Source of the DNA: an uncultured Bacteroidota bacterium
GTDB lineage: Bacteria; Bacteroidota; Bacteroidia; Bacteroidales; GWA2-32-17
Direction of reading: 5' to 3'
Assembly: GCA_903837285.1 (NCBI GenBank)
Contig: CAILUD010000231.1
Coordinates: 1 to 64,000 of the forward strand
DNA length: 64,000 nt
Of the stretch, positions 25,910 through 33,634 are shown one piece after another. The translations under genes and the position numbers were made by a program. A model generated the notes under the pieces. The model saw nothing but the letters and a program-made list of their open reading frames with translations, was not told the origin of the DNA and ran no database searches. Every line of letters starts with the position of its first letter. Positions within the stretch are counted from its first letter, which is position 1.

Positions 25910-25986
25910 CGTCATCCTGTTCGCCGCGGCGAATTGTTTCAGGATCTCCTCTTGCCCTCGCACTCCTTCGAGAACCTCAGGATGAC
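25910..25986. repeat. GC-rich dispersed repeat with terminal inverted ends
   Basis: The ends gtcatcctg (25911-25919) and caggatgac (25978-25986) are perfect reverse complements. Inside lies a 14-base perfect palindrome, ttcgccgcggcgaa (25920-25933), and the phrase ccttcgagaacctcagga. It shares cgtcatcctg and ttcgag with the repeat at 14647. Confidence 0.6.
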
Positions 25987-26004
25987 CTCCCGCTTTGAAC
26001 TAAA

Positions 26005-26051
26005 TTTTATAAGACCTAACAGATTTTAAAAACCTGTTAGGTCTTATAAAA
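26005..26051. repeat. Perfect 18-bp inverted repeat
   Basis: Arms ttttataagacctaacag and ctgttaggtcttataaaa pair over 18 bases with an 11-base loop that is itself AT-rich. The core acctaacag...ctgttaggt looks like a dispersed repeat of Bacteroidota genomes rather than a simple terminator. Confidence 0.65.
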
Positions 26052-26061
26052 TTAACAAAAT

Positions 26062-26091
26062 AAAAAAGGGAATCTTTCGATTCCCTTTTTT
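26062..26091. terminator. Bidirectional terminator between nadE and M16 peptidase
   Basis: A stem of about 13 bp (A-run, gggaatc / gattccc, T-run) around a tttc tetraloop lies 20 bases from the minus-strand stop at 26111 and can serve both transcripts. Confidence 0.85.
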
Positions 26092-26110
26092 CAAAATTCA
26101 TTACAATTTG

Positions 26111-28927
26111 TTATTTCTTCTCAGGTTTTAAATAAACTTTAACATAGTTTTTCATGTTAAAATAGTTTGCCGCAGCTGCTTTTATCTGGTCATTTGTTAC
26201 AGCTTTTACTTTATCGTTAAAATCGGCAAAAGAAACTTTTGGTTGATCATAATAATAAAGGTTTTCGAGTTTTCTTATCCACCAGTCATTTTTCTTAATA
26301 TCTGTTTCACGCTCGCGAATAAGTGTTTCTTTAATCTTAGCCATATCTTCCTCGGTTGGACCATTCTTCACAATTTTCTCCATTTCTTTAAAGATTACGC
26401 TTACAAGTTTATCTTGTTTTTTTGGATCACATCCAAAAATAACTGTTAAACTATATTCTGATTTTGGGAATTTTTCAACCTGATCGCGTACCTGTAAACC
26501 ATAGGTTCCACCTTCGTCTTCACGAACTGTTTCGCGTAATTTAATATCAAGTATACGAGATAATATTTTTTCAATTAAAAGATTTTCAGATGTCCAATCG
26601 AAATTACTATTCCAAACTAAACCAACAAAACCTTTTTCTTCTACGCCTTTATTAACCTCGGCCTCTTTAATGCCTTCTGGGAATTTTGGACTAACATCTT
26701 TCCACATTTCTTTTTGTCCTTTAGCTGGTAATCCGCCAAGATATTTTTGTAATAAAGGAATTATTGAAGCATTATCAAAATTTCCTACAAAGAAAAATTT
26801 AAAACCAGAAGCATCAGAGAATCTACTCTGGAAAAATTCAAATGATTTATCAAGTTTAACAGTTTCTAATTGCTCAACAGTTGGAATAACAATAGAACGT
26901 GGATCGTTTGATGTAACTGTTTCAATAAGTTTTCTATAAAAAGCATATTGTGGATTGTTAGCAAGAAACATTAACTGACTTTTCATTTTTGAAATAAATG
27001 CATCATATGCTTCTTTATCTTTACGAGGTTCGGTAAAATATAAATAAATTAATTGTAAAGTAGTTTCTAAATCAGCAGGTGCACATTTACCATTAAACCC
27101 TTGTTGAACATCAGAAACAACAGGACTAATTTCAATATCTTTACCAGCTAATTTTTTACTTAAATCTGTTTGATTAAATTTTCCAATTCCACCTTCGTCA
27201 ACAATATTTGAAGCAAACATTGCAGATAAATAATCTTCGGTACTAGCTAAAGAAGTTCCACCAAGGCTATAAGCAGAAATTTTTATTTCGTTATTTTTAA
27301 AATCTGTCGATTTCAAAACAACTTGCACGCCATTTGCAAAAGTAACTTCGGTAAATCCAAGTTCATCATTTTTAACTGTAGTTTTTACTTCAGTTCCTGT
27401 TGGAATTACAGCAAGTAACGGATCTGCAGATAATGTTTCAACGTAAGGTTTAAGTTCTTTTGCCTTTACATCTTTAATAATTTGTAAAAGATTTTCCTGT
27501 GTTGGAACTTTAATATTATCTTTCTTTGGTGCAGTTACCATCATAACTAAATTTTTATCAGAAATCCATGTTTTTGCTAAAACATTAATTTCTTCAATTT
27601 TTATTTCAGGTAAAAACTGTTTAACTAATTCGAAATTCTTTTGAGCGCCTGGCATTGGATTTTCTGCAAGAAAATTATATACATACTCCATTGCCAAATC
27701 GCCTGATTCTATTTTATCAAATTCTTTAGCTTCTTTATCATAATTTGTTAAAATTTTTGCTTTCTGACGTTCGAATTCTGTTGCTGTAAAACCGAAACGT
27801 TTTACTCTCTCATTTTCTGAAAGTAGAATTTCAAAACCTTTATCAATCATATTTTCTTTCATTTGAGCATATACCTGATAAGCATCTTTTGAACGAGCTA
27901 AAAACTCACCATAACCTGTACCTGCATATACGAAAGGAGCATCAGGTTTTTGCATAATTTCATCTAAACGATCATTTAACATACCTGTAAATAATTCAGT
28001 CATTAAATAATTTTTATAATCACCAACAGTTTTTGTTAATTGTCTAGGATGTTTATAGAAAAACATTAAAGAACTTGCAGTTGCTTCAGGATCTGTTTCG
28101 ATACTGATTAAAGGATCTGTATTATCTGGAAGATCAAAATTTTCACGTTTTGGTGCATTTGCAGGATTCTGCATTTTACCAAAATGATCTTTAATTTTTT
28201 GCTCCATTTTAGCAACATCAATATCACCAACAATAACAACTGACATCAAGTTTGGACGATACCATGTTTTATAAAAATTGCGAATGGTTTCATATTTAAA
28301 ACCTTCTAAAACTTCCTTGGTTCCTATTGGAATTCTGTTAGCATACTGTGAACCTTTAAAAATAACTGGAAAAGATTTTTTTCTCATACGGTCATCAGCA
28401 CCAAGTCCAAGACGGCGCTCTTCCAAAATAACACCACGTTCTTTATCTATTTCAGCATCCTCAAAAGAAACATTATGTGCCCAATCTTCTATTATCTGTA
28501 AACCTTTTTCTACTAATTCAGGTTGATCTGTTGGCACTTTTAGCATATAAACTGTTTCATCAAAACCGGTATAAGCGTTAAGGTCAGCACCAAAACGAAC
28601 ACCCATTTTTTCAATTGTATTTACCAATTCTGCTTTTGGAAAATTTTTAGTCCCATTAAAACACATATGCTCACTAAAGTGAGCCAAACCTTGTTGATCA
28701 TCATTTTCTAATATTGAACCGGCATTAACTGCCAAACGAAGCTCAACACGATTTTCTGGTTTTGCATTTTTACGAATATAATAAACTAAGCCATTATCGA
28801 GTTTCCCGATTTTTACATTTGGGTCAACTGGCATTGATTTAGTTAAATCGGTATTCGTTTGAGCCCAGGCTGACAACGAAATAATTCCGATAAATAAAGA
28901 AAAAATTAACTTTTTTGTTGTTCTCAT
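26111..28927 (-). CDS. Exported M16 (pitrilysin/insulinase-type) zinc peptidase
   Basis: The 938-residue protein has a signal peptide (MRTTKKLIFSLFIGIISLSAWAQ) and two M16 modules. The first is catalytic: His83, Glu86 and His87 in GLAHFSEHMCFNGTKNF, with a downstream acidic helix EDAEIDKERGVILEERR. The second half (about 520-938) keeps the inactive-domain features such as SRILDIKLRETVREDEGGTYG. The length and pseudo-dimer layout fit the periplasmic M16 proteins that are common in Bacteroidota. It probably degrades small peptides in the periplasm. No neighbour on its strand within 100 bases. Confidence 0.93.
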   Translation of the reverse strand: MRTTKKLIFSLFIGIISLSAWAQTNTDLTKSMPVDPNVKIGKLDNGLVYYIRKNAKPENRVELRLAVNAGSILENDDQQGLAHFSEHMCFNGTKNFPKAELVNTIEKMGVRFGADLNAYTGFDETVYMLKVPTDQPELVEKGLQIIEDWAHNVSFEDAEIDKERGVILEERRLGLGADDRMRKKSFPVIFKGSQYANRIPIGTKEVLEGFKYETIRNFYKTWYRPNLMSVVIVGDIDVAKMEQKIKDHFGKMQNPANAPKRENFDLPDNTDPLISIETDPEATASSLMFFYKHPRQLTKTVGDYKNYLMTELFTGMLNDRLDEIMQKPDAPFVYAGTGYGEFLARSKDAYQVYAQMKENMIDKGFEILLSENERVKRFGFTATEFERQKAKILTNYDKEAKEFDKIESGDLAMEYVYNFLAENPMPGAQKNFELVKQFLPEIKIEEINVLAKTWISDKNLVMMVTAPKKDNIKVPTQENLLQIIKDVKAKELKPYVETLSADPLLAVIPTGTEVKTTVKNDELGFTEVTFANGVQVVLKSTDFKNNEIKISAYSLGGTSLASTEDYLSAMFASNIVDEGGIGKFNQTDLSKKLAGKDIEISPVVSDVQQGFNGKCAPADLETTLQLIYLYFTEPRKDKEAYDAFISKMKSQLMFLANNPQYAFYRKLIETVTSNDPRSIVIPTVEQLETVKLDKSFEFFQSRFSDASGFKFFFVGNFDNASIIPLLQKYLGGLPAKGQKEMWKDVSPKFPEGIKEAEVNKGVEEKGFVGLVWNSNFDWTSENLLIEKILSRILDIKLRETVREDEGGTYGLQVRDQVEKFPKSEYSLTVIFGCDPKKQDKLVSVIFKEMEKIVKNGPTEEDMAKIKETLIRERETDIKKNDWWIRKLENLYYYDQPKVSFADFNDKVKAVTNDQIKAAAANYFNMKNYVKVYLKPEKK

Positions 28928-29037
28928 GTCGTTTGAAATTTATATTGAATTGCTGTGACGATTATACATTACGATAAGTTACAAACCTGCGAAATATTTT
29001 TGTAAAAAAGAATGATTTTTCAGGATTACTAATATTA

Positions 29038-29988
29038 TTAAATGGTTTTCTCTATTAAATAATGATTTCTATCTGCTGAATTCCTACTAACAAGTTCTGC
29101 AAGAAAACCCGATAAAAATAACTGTACCCCAAGAATTATTGCTAAAAGTGAAAGATAAAACAATGGTTGGTCGGTTACATTTCTATATGATAAATTATTA
29201 ATAGCACGATAAACTTTTTCGGCTAATAAATAAACTGATACTCCTCCACCTAAAATAAACATTATCATTCCCCATATTCCGAAGAAATGCATTGGTCGTT
29301 TTCCAAAACGGGTAATAAATGTAACTGAAAGTAAATCTAACGGACCACGAATAAATCTTTCTAGACCAAATTTTGTCGTTCCATATTTTCGTTCCTGATG
29401 CTGAACTACTTTCTCGCCAATTTTCTTGTAGCCTGCCCATTTTGCCAAAACAGGAATATAACGGTGCATTTCGCCATACACCTCAACACTTTTAATTACT
29501 CTGCTTTTGTATGCCTTTAGTCCGCAATTCATGTCGTGCAACTTAATTCCGCTGATACGGCGAACTGTCCAGTTATATAATTTACTTGGTAAATTCTTAG
29601 TTAAAACAGGATCGTGTCTGTTTTTTTTCCATCCCGAAACTAAATCGTAATTTTCTTCGGTAATCATTTTATATAATCCGGGAATTTCTTCGGGACTATC
29701 CTGTAAATCGGCATCCATAGTAATAACAACATTACCTTTAGCTGCCTCGAAACCACAATATAAACCGGCAGATTTACCATAGTTTCTGCGAAATTTTATT
29801 CCTTTTACCTCTGGATTTTTTGAAGAAAGGTTTTCAATAACTTCCCATGAGTTATCGTTACTCCCATCATCAACCATAATAACTTCATAGGAATATTTAT
29901 TTTCGAGCATTACCTTTTTAATCCAATCGAATAACTCGGGTAAAGATTCTGCTTCATTAAATAATGGAACGACAATCGAAATGTCCAT
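29038..29988 (-). CDS. GT2 glycosyltransferase, dolichyl/undecaprenyl-phosphate sugar synthase type
   Basis: The 316-residue protein has the GT2 core: IVVPLFNEAESLPELF, VDDGSNDNSWEVI, MDADLQDSPEEIPGL (metal-binding DAD) and the RNYGKSAGLYCGFEAAKG motif. Two C-terminal membrane helices follow (about 232-252 and 280-302). This layout is that of DPM1/GtrB-like enzymes, which put a sugar onto a lipid phosphate carrier in the inner membrane. It lies 1 base from the DUF4199 gene and they form an operon. Confidence 0.9.
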   Translation of the reverse strand: MDISIVVPLFNEAESLPELFDWIKKVMLENKYSYEVIMVDDGSNDNSWEVIENLSSKNPEVKGIKFRRNYGKSAGLYCGFEAAKGNVVITMDADLQDSPEEIPGLYKMITEENYDLVSGWKKNRHDPVLTKNLPSKLYNWTVRRISGIKLHDMNCGLKAYKSRVIKSVEVYGEMHRYIPVLAKWAGYKKIGEKVVQHQERKYGTTKFGLERFIRGPLDLLSVTFITRFGKRPMHFFGIWGMIMFILGGGVSVYLLAEKVYRAINNLSYRNVTDQPLFYLSLLAIILGVQLFLSGFLAELVSRNSADRNHYLIEKTI

Positions 29989-29989
29989 A

Positions 29990-30553
29990 CTATTTATTTT
30001 CTTCGTTTATTTCTTTTTCTATTTCAGCCATAGCTGCATCATAGCCATTGGATTTTTTCTTTAAGAAAGCAGAGGTGACAAGTGAAAAGAGAAAACCCCA
30101 GAATGTATAAGAAAAAACTGTCATAATTGATATAGATAAAGGAGTAGTAAATTTTTTGGCCATTTCTAAAGACATTTCTAACTGTTCATCGGGCAAGCCT
30201 TGCTCAGCCATCTTTACTTCCATTAAATCATACATTTTCTGCATTGCATCTGTATCAATAAACTTCAGAAATACAAACATATAAACCGCTACAATAATTG
30301 AAGCAAAAAGACTAATAAGAGTTCCGGAACCTAATGCTCTACCATATGACATTCTGCCATTTTCAATTTTTTTCAAATATTTTGTACCAACTACAATTGT
30401 TGAAATTAAAACCACATAAAAAAATAAAGAGGCTAAAAAGCTTTCCTGAATATTTAAAAAATAAAGAATAACAGTAATTGCTATTAACCCAAACCCTGCA
30501 ATTGCACCAAAATTCATATTATTTTTCCAAAACAAAACTCTTTGATTATTCAT
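29990..30553 (-). CDS. DUF4199 membrane protein
   Basis: The 187-residue protein has four hydrophobic segments (about 17-35, 40-58, 74-96 and 137-162) with a GRALGSGTLISLFASIIVAVYMF motif and a charged extra-membrane segment between helices three and four. It matches the DUF4199 family, found mainly in Bacteroidota and often beside GT2 genes as here. Function unknown; a role in membrane glycolipid synthesis is only suggested by the 1-base gap to the GT2. Confidence 0.82.
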   Translation of the reverse strand: MNNQRVLFWKNNMNFGAIAGFGLIAITVILYFLNIQESFLASLFFYVVLISTIVVGTKYLKKIENGRMSYGRALGSGTLISLFASIIVAVYMFVFLKFIDTDAMQKMYDLMEVKMAEQGLPDEQLEMSLEMAKKFTTPLSISIMTVFSYTFWGFLFSLVTSAFLKKKSNGYDAAMAEIEKEINEENK

Positions 30554-30636
30554 ATTATCAGATAATTATAATGATTTGACTACAACAAAGATATTAGTTT
30601 TTTTTCAAACTTTTTTTTATATCCGTTAATTATATA

Positions 30637-30644
30637 TAATTTTG
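30637..30644 (+). promoter_or_regulatory. -7 promoter box for SRP RNA
   Basis: TAATTTTG matches TAnnTTTG exactly and ends 3-4 bases before the predicted RNA 5' end. At the -33 position only a T-run is present in place of TTTG. Confidence 0.6.
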
Positions 30645-30647
30645 CGC

Positions 30648-30750
30648 GGGGTAAGTCTTATACGACCAGCTCCCTTTTAACCCCCCCAGGTCCGGAAGGA
30701 AGCAAGGGTAGAAGGTTGTAGCGGTGCGATATAAGTAGCTTACCCTATCT
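30648..30750 (+). ncRNA. ffs: Signal recognition particle RNA (4.5S-type)
   Basis: The conserved apical domain is unmistakable: aggtccggaaggaagcaaggg at 30688-30708, the Ffh-binding asymmetric loop and GGAA tetraloop region found in all bacterial SRP RNAs. The terminal stem is formed by ggggtaag (30648-30655) with cttaccct (30739-30746), pairing over 8 bp with one G-U. A T-run (ctttttttgg) follows and serves as terminator. The RNA is about 100 nt, the short bacterial form without an Alu domain. It acts with Ffh to target membrane proteins. Confidence 0.92.
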
Positions 30751-30869
30751 TTTTTTGGTAAACAAAAAGAAGGTTAAGCAAAATGCTTAAAAACATATCT
30801 CAAAATCCCAATTCTTTATATTTAATAATTCACAAGCTTTATTTAATCTTTTTTTAAAGCATTCTTAAA

Positions 30870-31808
30870 ATGTTTAAAAAAGAAATTACAGAGAACATAA
30901 AAAATTTTGCCTTAGATCTAGGCTTTACAAATTGTGGCTTTTCAAAAGCCGAAGAATTAACAAAAAATAAAGAAAGTTTAAATAATGCTATAAATAATGG
31001 CTATACCGCAGAAATGGCTTATCTGCAAAATAATTTAGACAAAAGAGCCAATCCTACATTATTAATCGAAAATGCAAAAACAGTAATCTCTGTTTTATTA
31101 AGTTATTATCCGCAACAAATTGAAAATAATTCTGATTATAAAATATCTGCTTATGCTCATGGAAATGACTACCACGAAATAATGCATGAATTACTAAATA
31201 AGCTATTTGAAAAAGTAAAAGAAGAAATTCCTAATGTTAATGGAAGATTTTTTTGTGATTCGGGTCCTGTATTCGAGCGTGCATGGGCAGAAAAATCGGG
31301 ATTAGGCTGGATTGGGAAAAATAATTTATTAATTAACCCAACTGTCGGGTCCTTTGTTATAATTGGCGAAATAATAATTGATCATGAATTAGAATACGAT
31401 ATACCAATAGAAGAACAATGCGGTACCTGCACTTTATGCATAAATGCATGCCCGACTAATGCTTTAACTCCATATTCGCTAAATGCAACAAAATGCATAT
31501 CTTATGCAACAAATAGCAGTAAAAGTGAAAATATTGCCGACTTTTTTATTGGAAAAATAAAAAACGAAATTTATGGTTGCGATATTTGTCAGACTGTTTG
31601 CCCATATAATAAAGAAATTGATAAAATTTTCAACAAATTCTTTAACCAAAACGAATACATAAGTTGGAGCAACGCAAACTGGGAAAATTTAACTGAAGAA
31701 AAGTTTTCTGAAGTTTTTGAAAAAACTACAATAAAAAGTATGGGGTTTAAAAGGCTAAAAAGGAATATCGACTTTATTAAGAATAATAGCCACAGATGCA
31801 CAGATTAA
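30870..31808 (+). CDS. queG: Epoxyqueuosine reductase
   Basis: QueG performs the last step of queuosine synthesis in tRNA, using cobalamin and two 4Fe-4S clusters. The 312-residue protein has the N-terminal cobalamin-binding domain with FCDSGPVFERAWAEKSGLGW (the conserved catalytic Asp, position about 128-147). The two cluster motifs are CGTCTLCINACPTNAL and GCDICQTVCPYN. It lacks the C-terminal HEAT-like extension of longer QueG proteins, as is usual in Bacteroidota. No other queuosine gene is adjacent. Confidence 0.94.
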   Translation: MFKKEITENIKNFALDLGFTNCGFSKAEELTKNKESLNNAINNGYTAEMAYLQNNLDKRANPTLLIENAKTVISVLLSYYPQQIENNSDYKISAYAHGNDYHEIMHELLNKLFEKVKEEIPNVNGRFFCDSGPVFERAWAEKSGLGWIGKNNLLINPTVGSFVIIGEIIIDHELEYDIPIEEQCGTCTLCINACPTNALTPYSLNATKCISYATNSSKSENIADFFIGKIKNEIYGCDICQTVCPYNKEIDKIFNKFFNQNEYISWSNANWENLTEEKFSEVFEKTTIKSMGFKRLKRNIDFIKNNSHRCTD

Positions 31809-31880
31809 GCTATAAATACTTTTTACTGACGAGAACTATTTTCATTTCCGAAGGAAATAATTTCACTAATTATTAAATAC

Positions 31881-31911
31881 AAAAAAACACCTGCCGTTTT
31901 CACGACAGGTG
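31881..31911 (-). terminator. Rho-independent terminator for the superoxide dismutase operon
   Basis: The stem cacctg / caggtg with an inner cgt / acg pairing is followed by seven T when read on the minus strand. It lies about 35 bases past the stop of the dismutase gene. Confidence 0.82.
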
Positions 31912-31945
31912 CTAAAATAAACACGTATTAAAAAAAAGAATCAAC

Positions 31946-32677
31946 CTAAATAAACTCTTCGTATCTTTTCTCAACTTCGGACCAGTTAACAACCGACCAA
32001 AAAGCTGAAACATAATCGGGTCTACGATTCTGATATTTTAAATAATATGCATGTTCCCAAACATCTAAACAAAGTACAGGAGTACCTTTTTTATCAGCAA
32101 CATCCATTAAAGGATTATCCTGATTCGGTGTTGAAGAAACAAATAATTTACCATTACTATCAACCGAAAGCCATGCCCAGCCGCTTCCAAATCTGGTTTT
32201 TGCAGCATTATCGAATTCTTCTTTAAATTTTTCAAAAGAACCAAATGCGCTATTTATTGCATCTGCTAATTTACCTTTTGGAGCACCGCTACTTTTTGGA
32301 GTTAACATTTGCCAGAATAAAGAATGATTAAAATGCCCACCACCATTGTTTCTTACTGCAACAGGATATTTACTTATATTTGAAATAATTTCTAATAACG
32401 ATAATTTTTCAGCATCTGTTCCTTTTAACGCATTATTTAAATTTGTAATATATGCTGCATGATGTTTTGAAAAATGTATTTCCATTGTTGCTTTATCAAT
32501 ATAAGGTTCTAGTGCATCATATGCATAGCCTAATTCAGGTAAAGAATAAGGATAAACTAATTTTGTTTCTGATATTGTTAATGTTTCCATTTTATTTTTA
32601 TTATTTGATTTAAAATTATTTACTTGAAATGACGAAAAAATTAATATTCCGAATAATGTGACTATTATTATTTTCAT
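31946..32677 (-). CDS. sodA: Superoxide dismutase (Fe/Mn family), with N-terminal export-like segment
   Basis: The 243-residue enzyme has the metal site of the Fe/Mn family: His in [12 protein letters not shown], His in [14 protein letters not shown], and Asp and His in [19 protein letters not shown]. The GGGH and TPNQDNPLM pattern points to the Mn or cambialistic type. Residues 1-20 ([18 protein letters not shown]) are a hydrophobic segment that usual cytoplasmic enzymes lack, so it may be exported. An internal Met30 could start a cytoplasmic form. The longer start overlaps the upstream lipoprotein stop as ATGA, which supports it. Confidence 0.92.
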   Translation of the reverse strand: MKIIIVTLFGILIFSSFQVNNFKSNNKNKMETLTISETKLVYPYSLPELGYAYDALEPYIDKATMEIHFSKHHAAYITNLNNALKGTDAEKLSLLEIISNISKYPVAVRNNGGGHFNHSLFWQMLTPKSSGAPKGKLADAINSAFGSFEKFKEEFDNAAKTRFGSGWAWLSVDSNGKLFVSSTPNQDNPLMDVADKKGTPVLCLDVWEHAYYLKYQNRRPDYVSAFWSVVNWSEVEKRYEEFI

Positions 32678-33114
32678 ATTTTTTGGAAATTTAAATAATC
32701 AACCGAACCATTACCACCACTTACATCTTCTAGTCTAATAAAAGTTGACGTTTGCTCAATAATATGCCAGTCGTTATTTAACTTATTTAATGGTAAACTT
32801 GTTCCAAAATCAATTACCAGTTTAAGTGAACTATCATCTGTAATTGACGACCATGTTCCATTTGAATTGTTACTATTTAGTGAAGCAGTAATTGTTCCAG
32901 TTGAATTAAATAAAAATTCGTGACTTGAGAAATAATAAGTTTCATCAGTTCCATTGTCCTTGTATAATGTAACTTTCCATTTTCCCTGCTGAACAATATT
33001 GCTAATATTACTACTAGAAGAAGAATTGCTTGAATTATCTTCCTTTTTACAAGAATTTAAAACAAATAACACTGCTACTATAGCAATGATATATATTAAA
33101 TTTTTATTCTTCAT
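32674..33114 (-). CDS. Lipoprotein, lipocalin-like
   Basis: The 146-residue product has a lipobox (VLNSC, Cys22) followed by a serine-rich linker. Strands follow, such as [20 protein letters not shown] and [21 protein letters not shown], ending in IRLEDVSGG. The pattern is that of the lipocalin-like lipoproteins common in Bacteroidota. It couples to the dismutase gene by a 4-base ATGA overlap, so both products are likely made together in the envelope. Confidence 0.75.
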   Translation of the reverse strand: MKNKNLIYIIAIVAVLFVLNSCKKEDNSSNSSSSSNISNIVQQGKWKVTLYKDNGTDETYYFSSHEFLFNSTGTITASLNSNNSNGTWSSITDDSSLKLVIDFGTSLPLNKLNNDWHIIEQTSTFIRLEDVSGGNGSVDYLNFQKI

Positions 33115-33208
33115 TTTTTTAATTTTGTTACTGTTTATTTTGTTTTGATTTTACTGATTGAAGTTCTAAAATTCAGACTACTGATAAAAAGTTATTGTTT
33201 TAATGACA

Positions 33209-33481
33209 TTAACAACCTTCGTTATAAACAATACTTGTATTTTGTTCTGATGCATACCAGTTGCCAAGTATTTTTTTATATGGAGTAACTGTTCCATAAT
33301 TAAGCATTAATTTCATCATACTATATTCTTTGTCATTAGCAAATACACTATTGCTTTTTTGATTATAGCTGGTTGAAGAAATTAACAATCCAGAATCGTC
33401 AGCATTAACTTGTTTTGTACAAGAATAAAAAGCCGTTAACGCTAATATTGCTATGCAATACACAATATATATTTTTTTCAT
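33209..33481 (-). CDS. Small lipoprotein with C-terminal cysteine
   Basis: The 90-residue product begins at the ATG at 33481: a full promoter ends inside the longer frame that starts at 33508, ruling out that start. A lipobox (AFYSC, Cys21) follows a hydrophobic helix. The remainder has no recognisable fold and ends TSIVYNEGC, so the last residue is cysteine. It lies about 95 bases upstream of the lipoprotein-dismutase pair and may be transcribed with it. Function unknown. Confidence 0.6.
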   Translation of the reverse strand: MKKIYIVYCIAILALTAFYSCTKQVNADDSGLLISSTSYNQKSNSVFANDKEYSMMKLMLNYGTVTPYKKILGNWYASEQNTSIVYNEGC

Positions 33482-33505
33482 CTTTTTATAATTTAATTGT
33501 TGAAA

Positions 33506-33537
33506 CAAAGATAATGCTTATTTAGACTAATTCCAAA
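33506..33537 (-). promoter_or_regulatory. Bacteroidota promoter for the small lipoprotein
   Basis: On the minus strand TTTG (33534-33537), a 20-base spacer and TATCTTTG (33506-33513) form a complete promoter. The expected transcript start is about 20 bases before the ATG at 33481. Confidence 0.68.
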
Positions 33538-33618
33538 TAATATTAATATTATTTAACTATTTTTTAAAATAATCTGATTGTACTTTAATTCAAAAAGGTG
33601 TAATTTAGATTATTAAAA

Positions 33619-33626
33619 TAATTTTG
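33619..33626 (+). promoter_or_regulatory. -7 promoter box for the cyclase-HD gene
   Basis: TAATTTTG fits TAnnTTTG and ends 8 bases before the ATG at 33635. There is no TTTG at normal spacing, and the very short leader makes this only tentative. Confidence 0.3.
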
Positions 33627-33634
33627 TTTTCAAA

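Larger units (their letters stand above)
25762..26110. other. Non-coding interval rich in inverted repeats
   Basis: No gene seen. The interval holds a GC-rich repeat (25910-25986), a perfect 18-bp inverted repeat (26005-26051) and a bidirectional terminator (26062-26091) between the convergent nadE and M16 genes. Confidence 0.7.

Noticed and set aside
30781-30869. Possible hairpin between SRP RNA and queG (aatgcttaaaaa / tttttaaagcatt)
   Set aside because: The arms are far apart, AT-rich and imperfect; likely chance at this base composition.
33482-33508. Longer start of the small lipoprotein at 33508
   Set aside because: The -7 promoter box at 33506-33513 overlaps that start codon, so it would not be in the transcript. 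The ATG at 33481 gives a normal lipoprotein signal.
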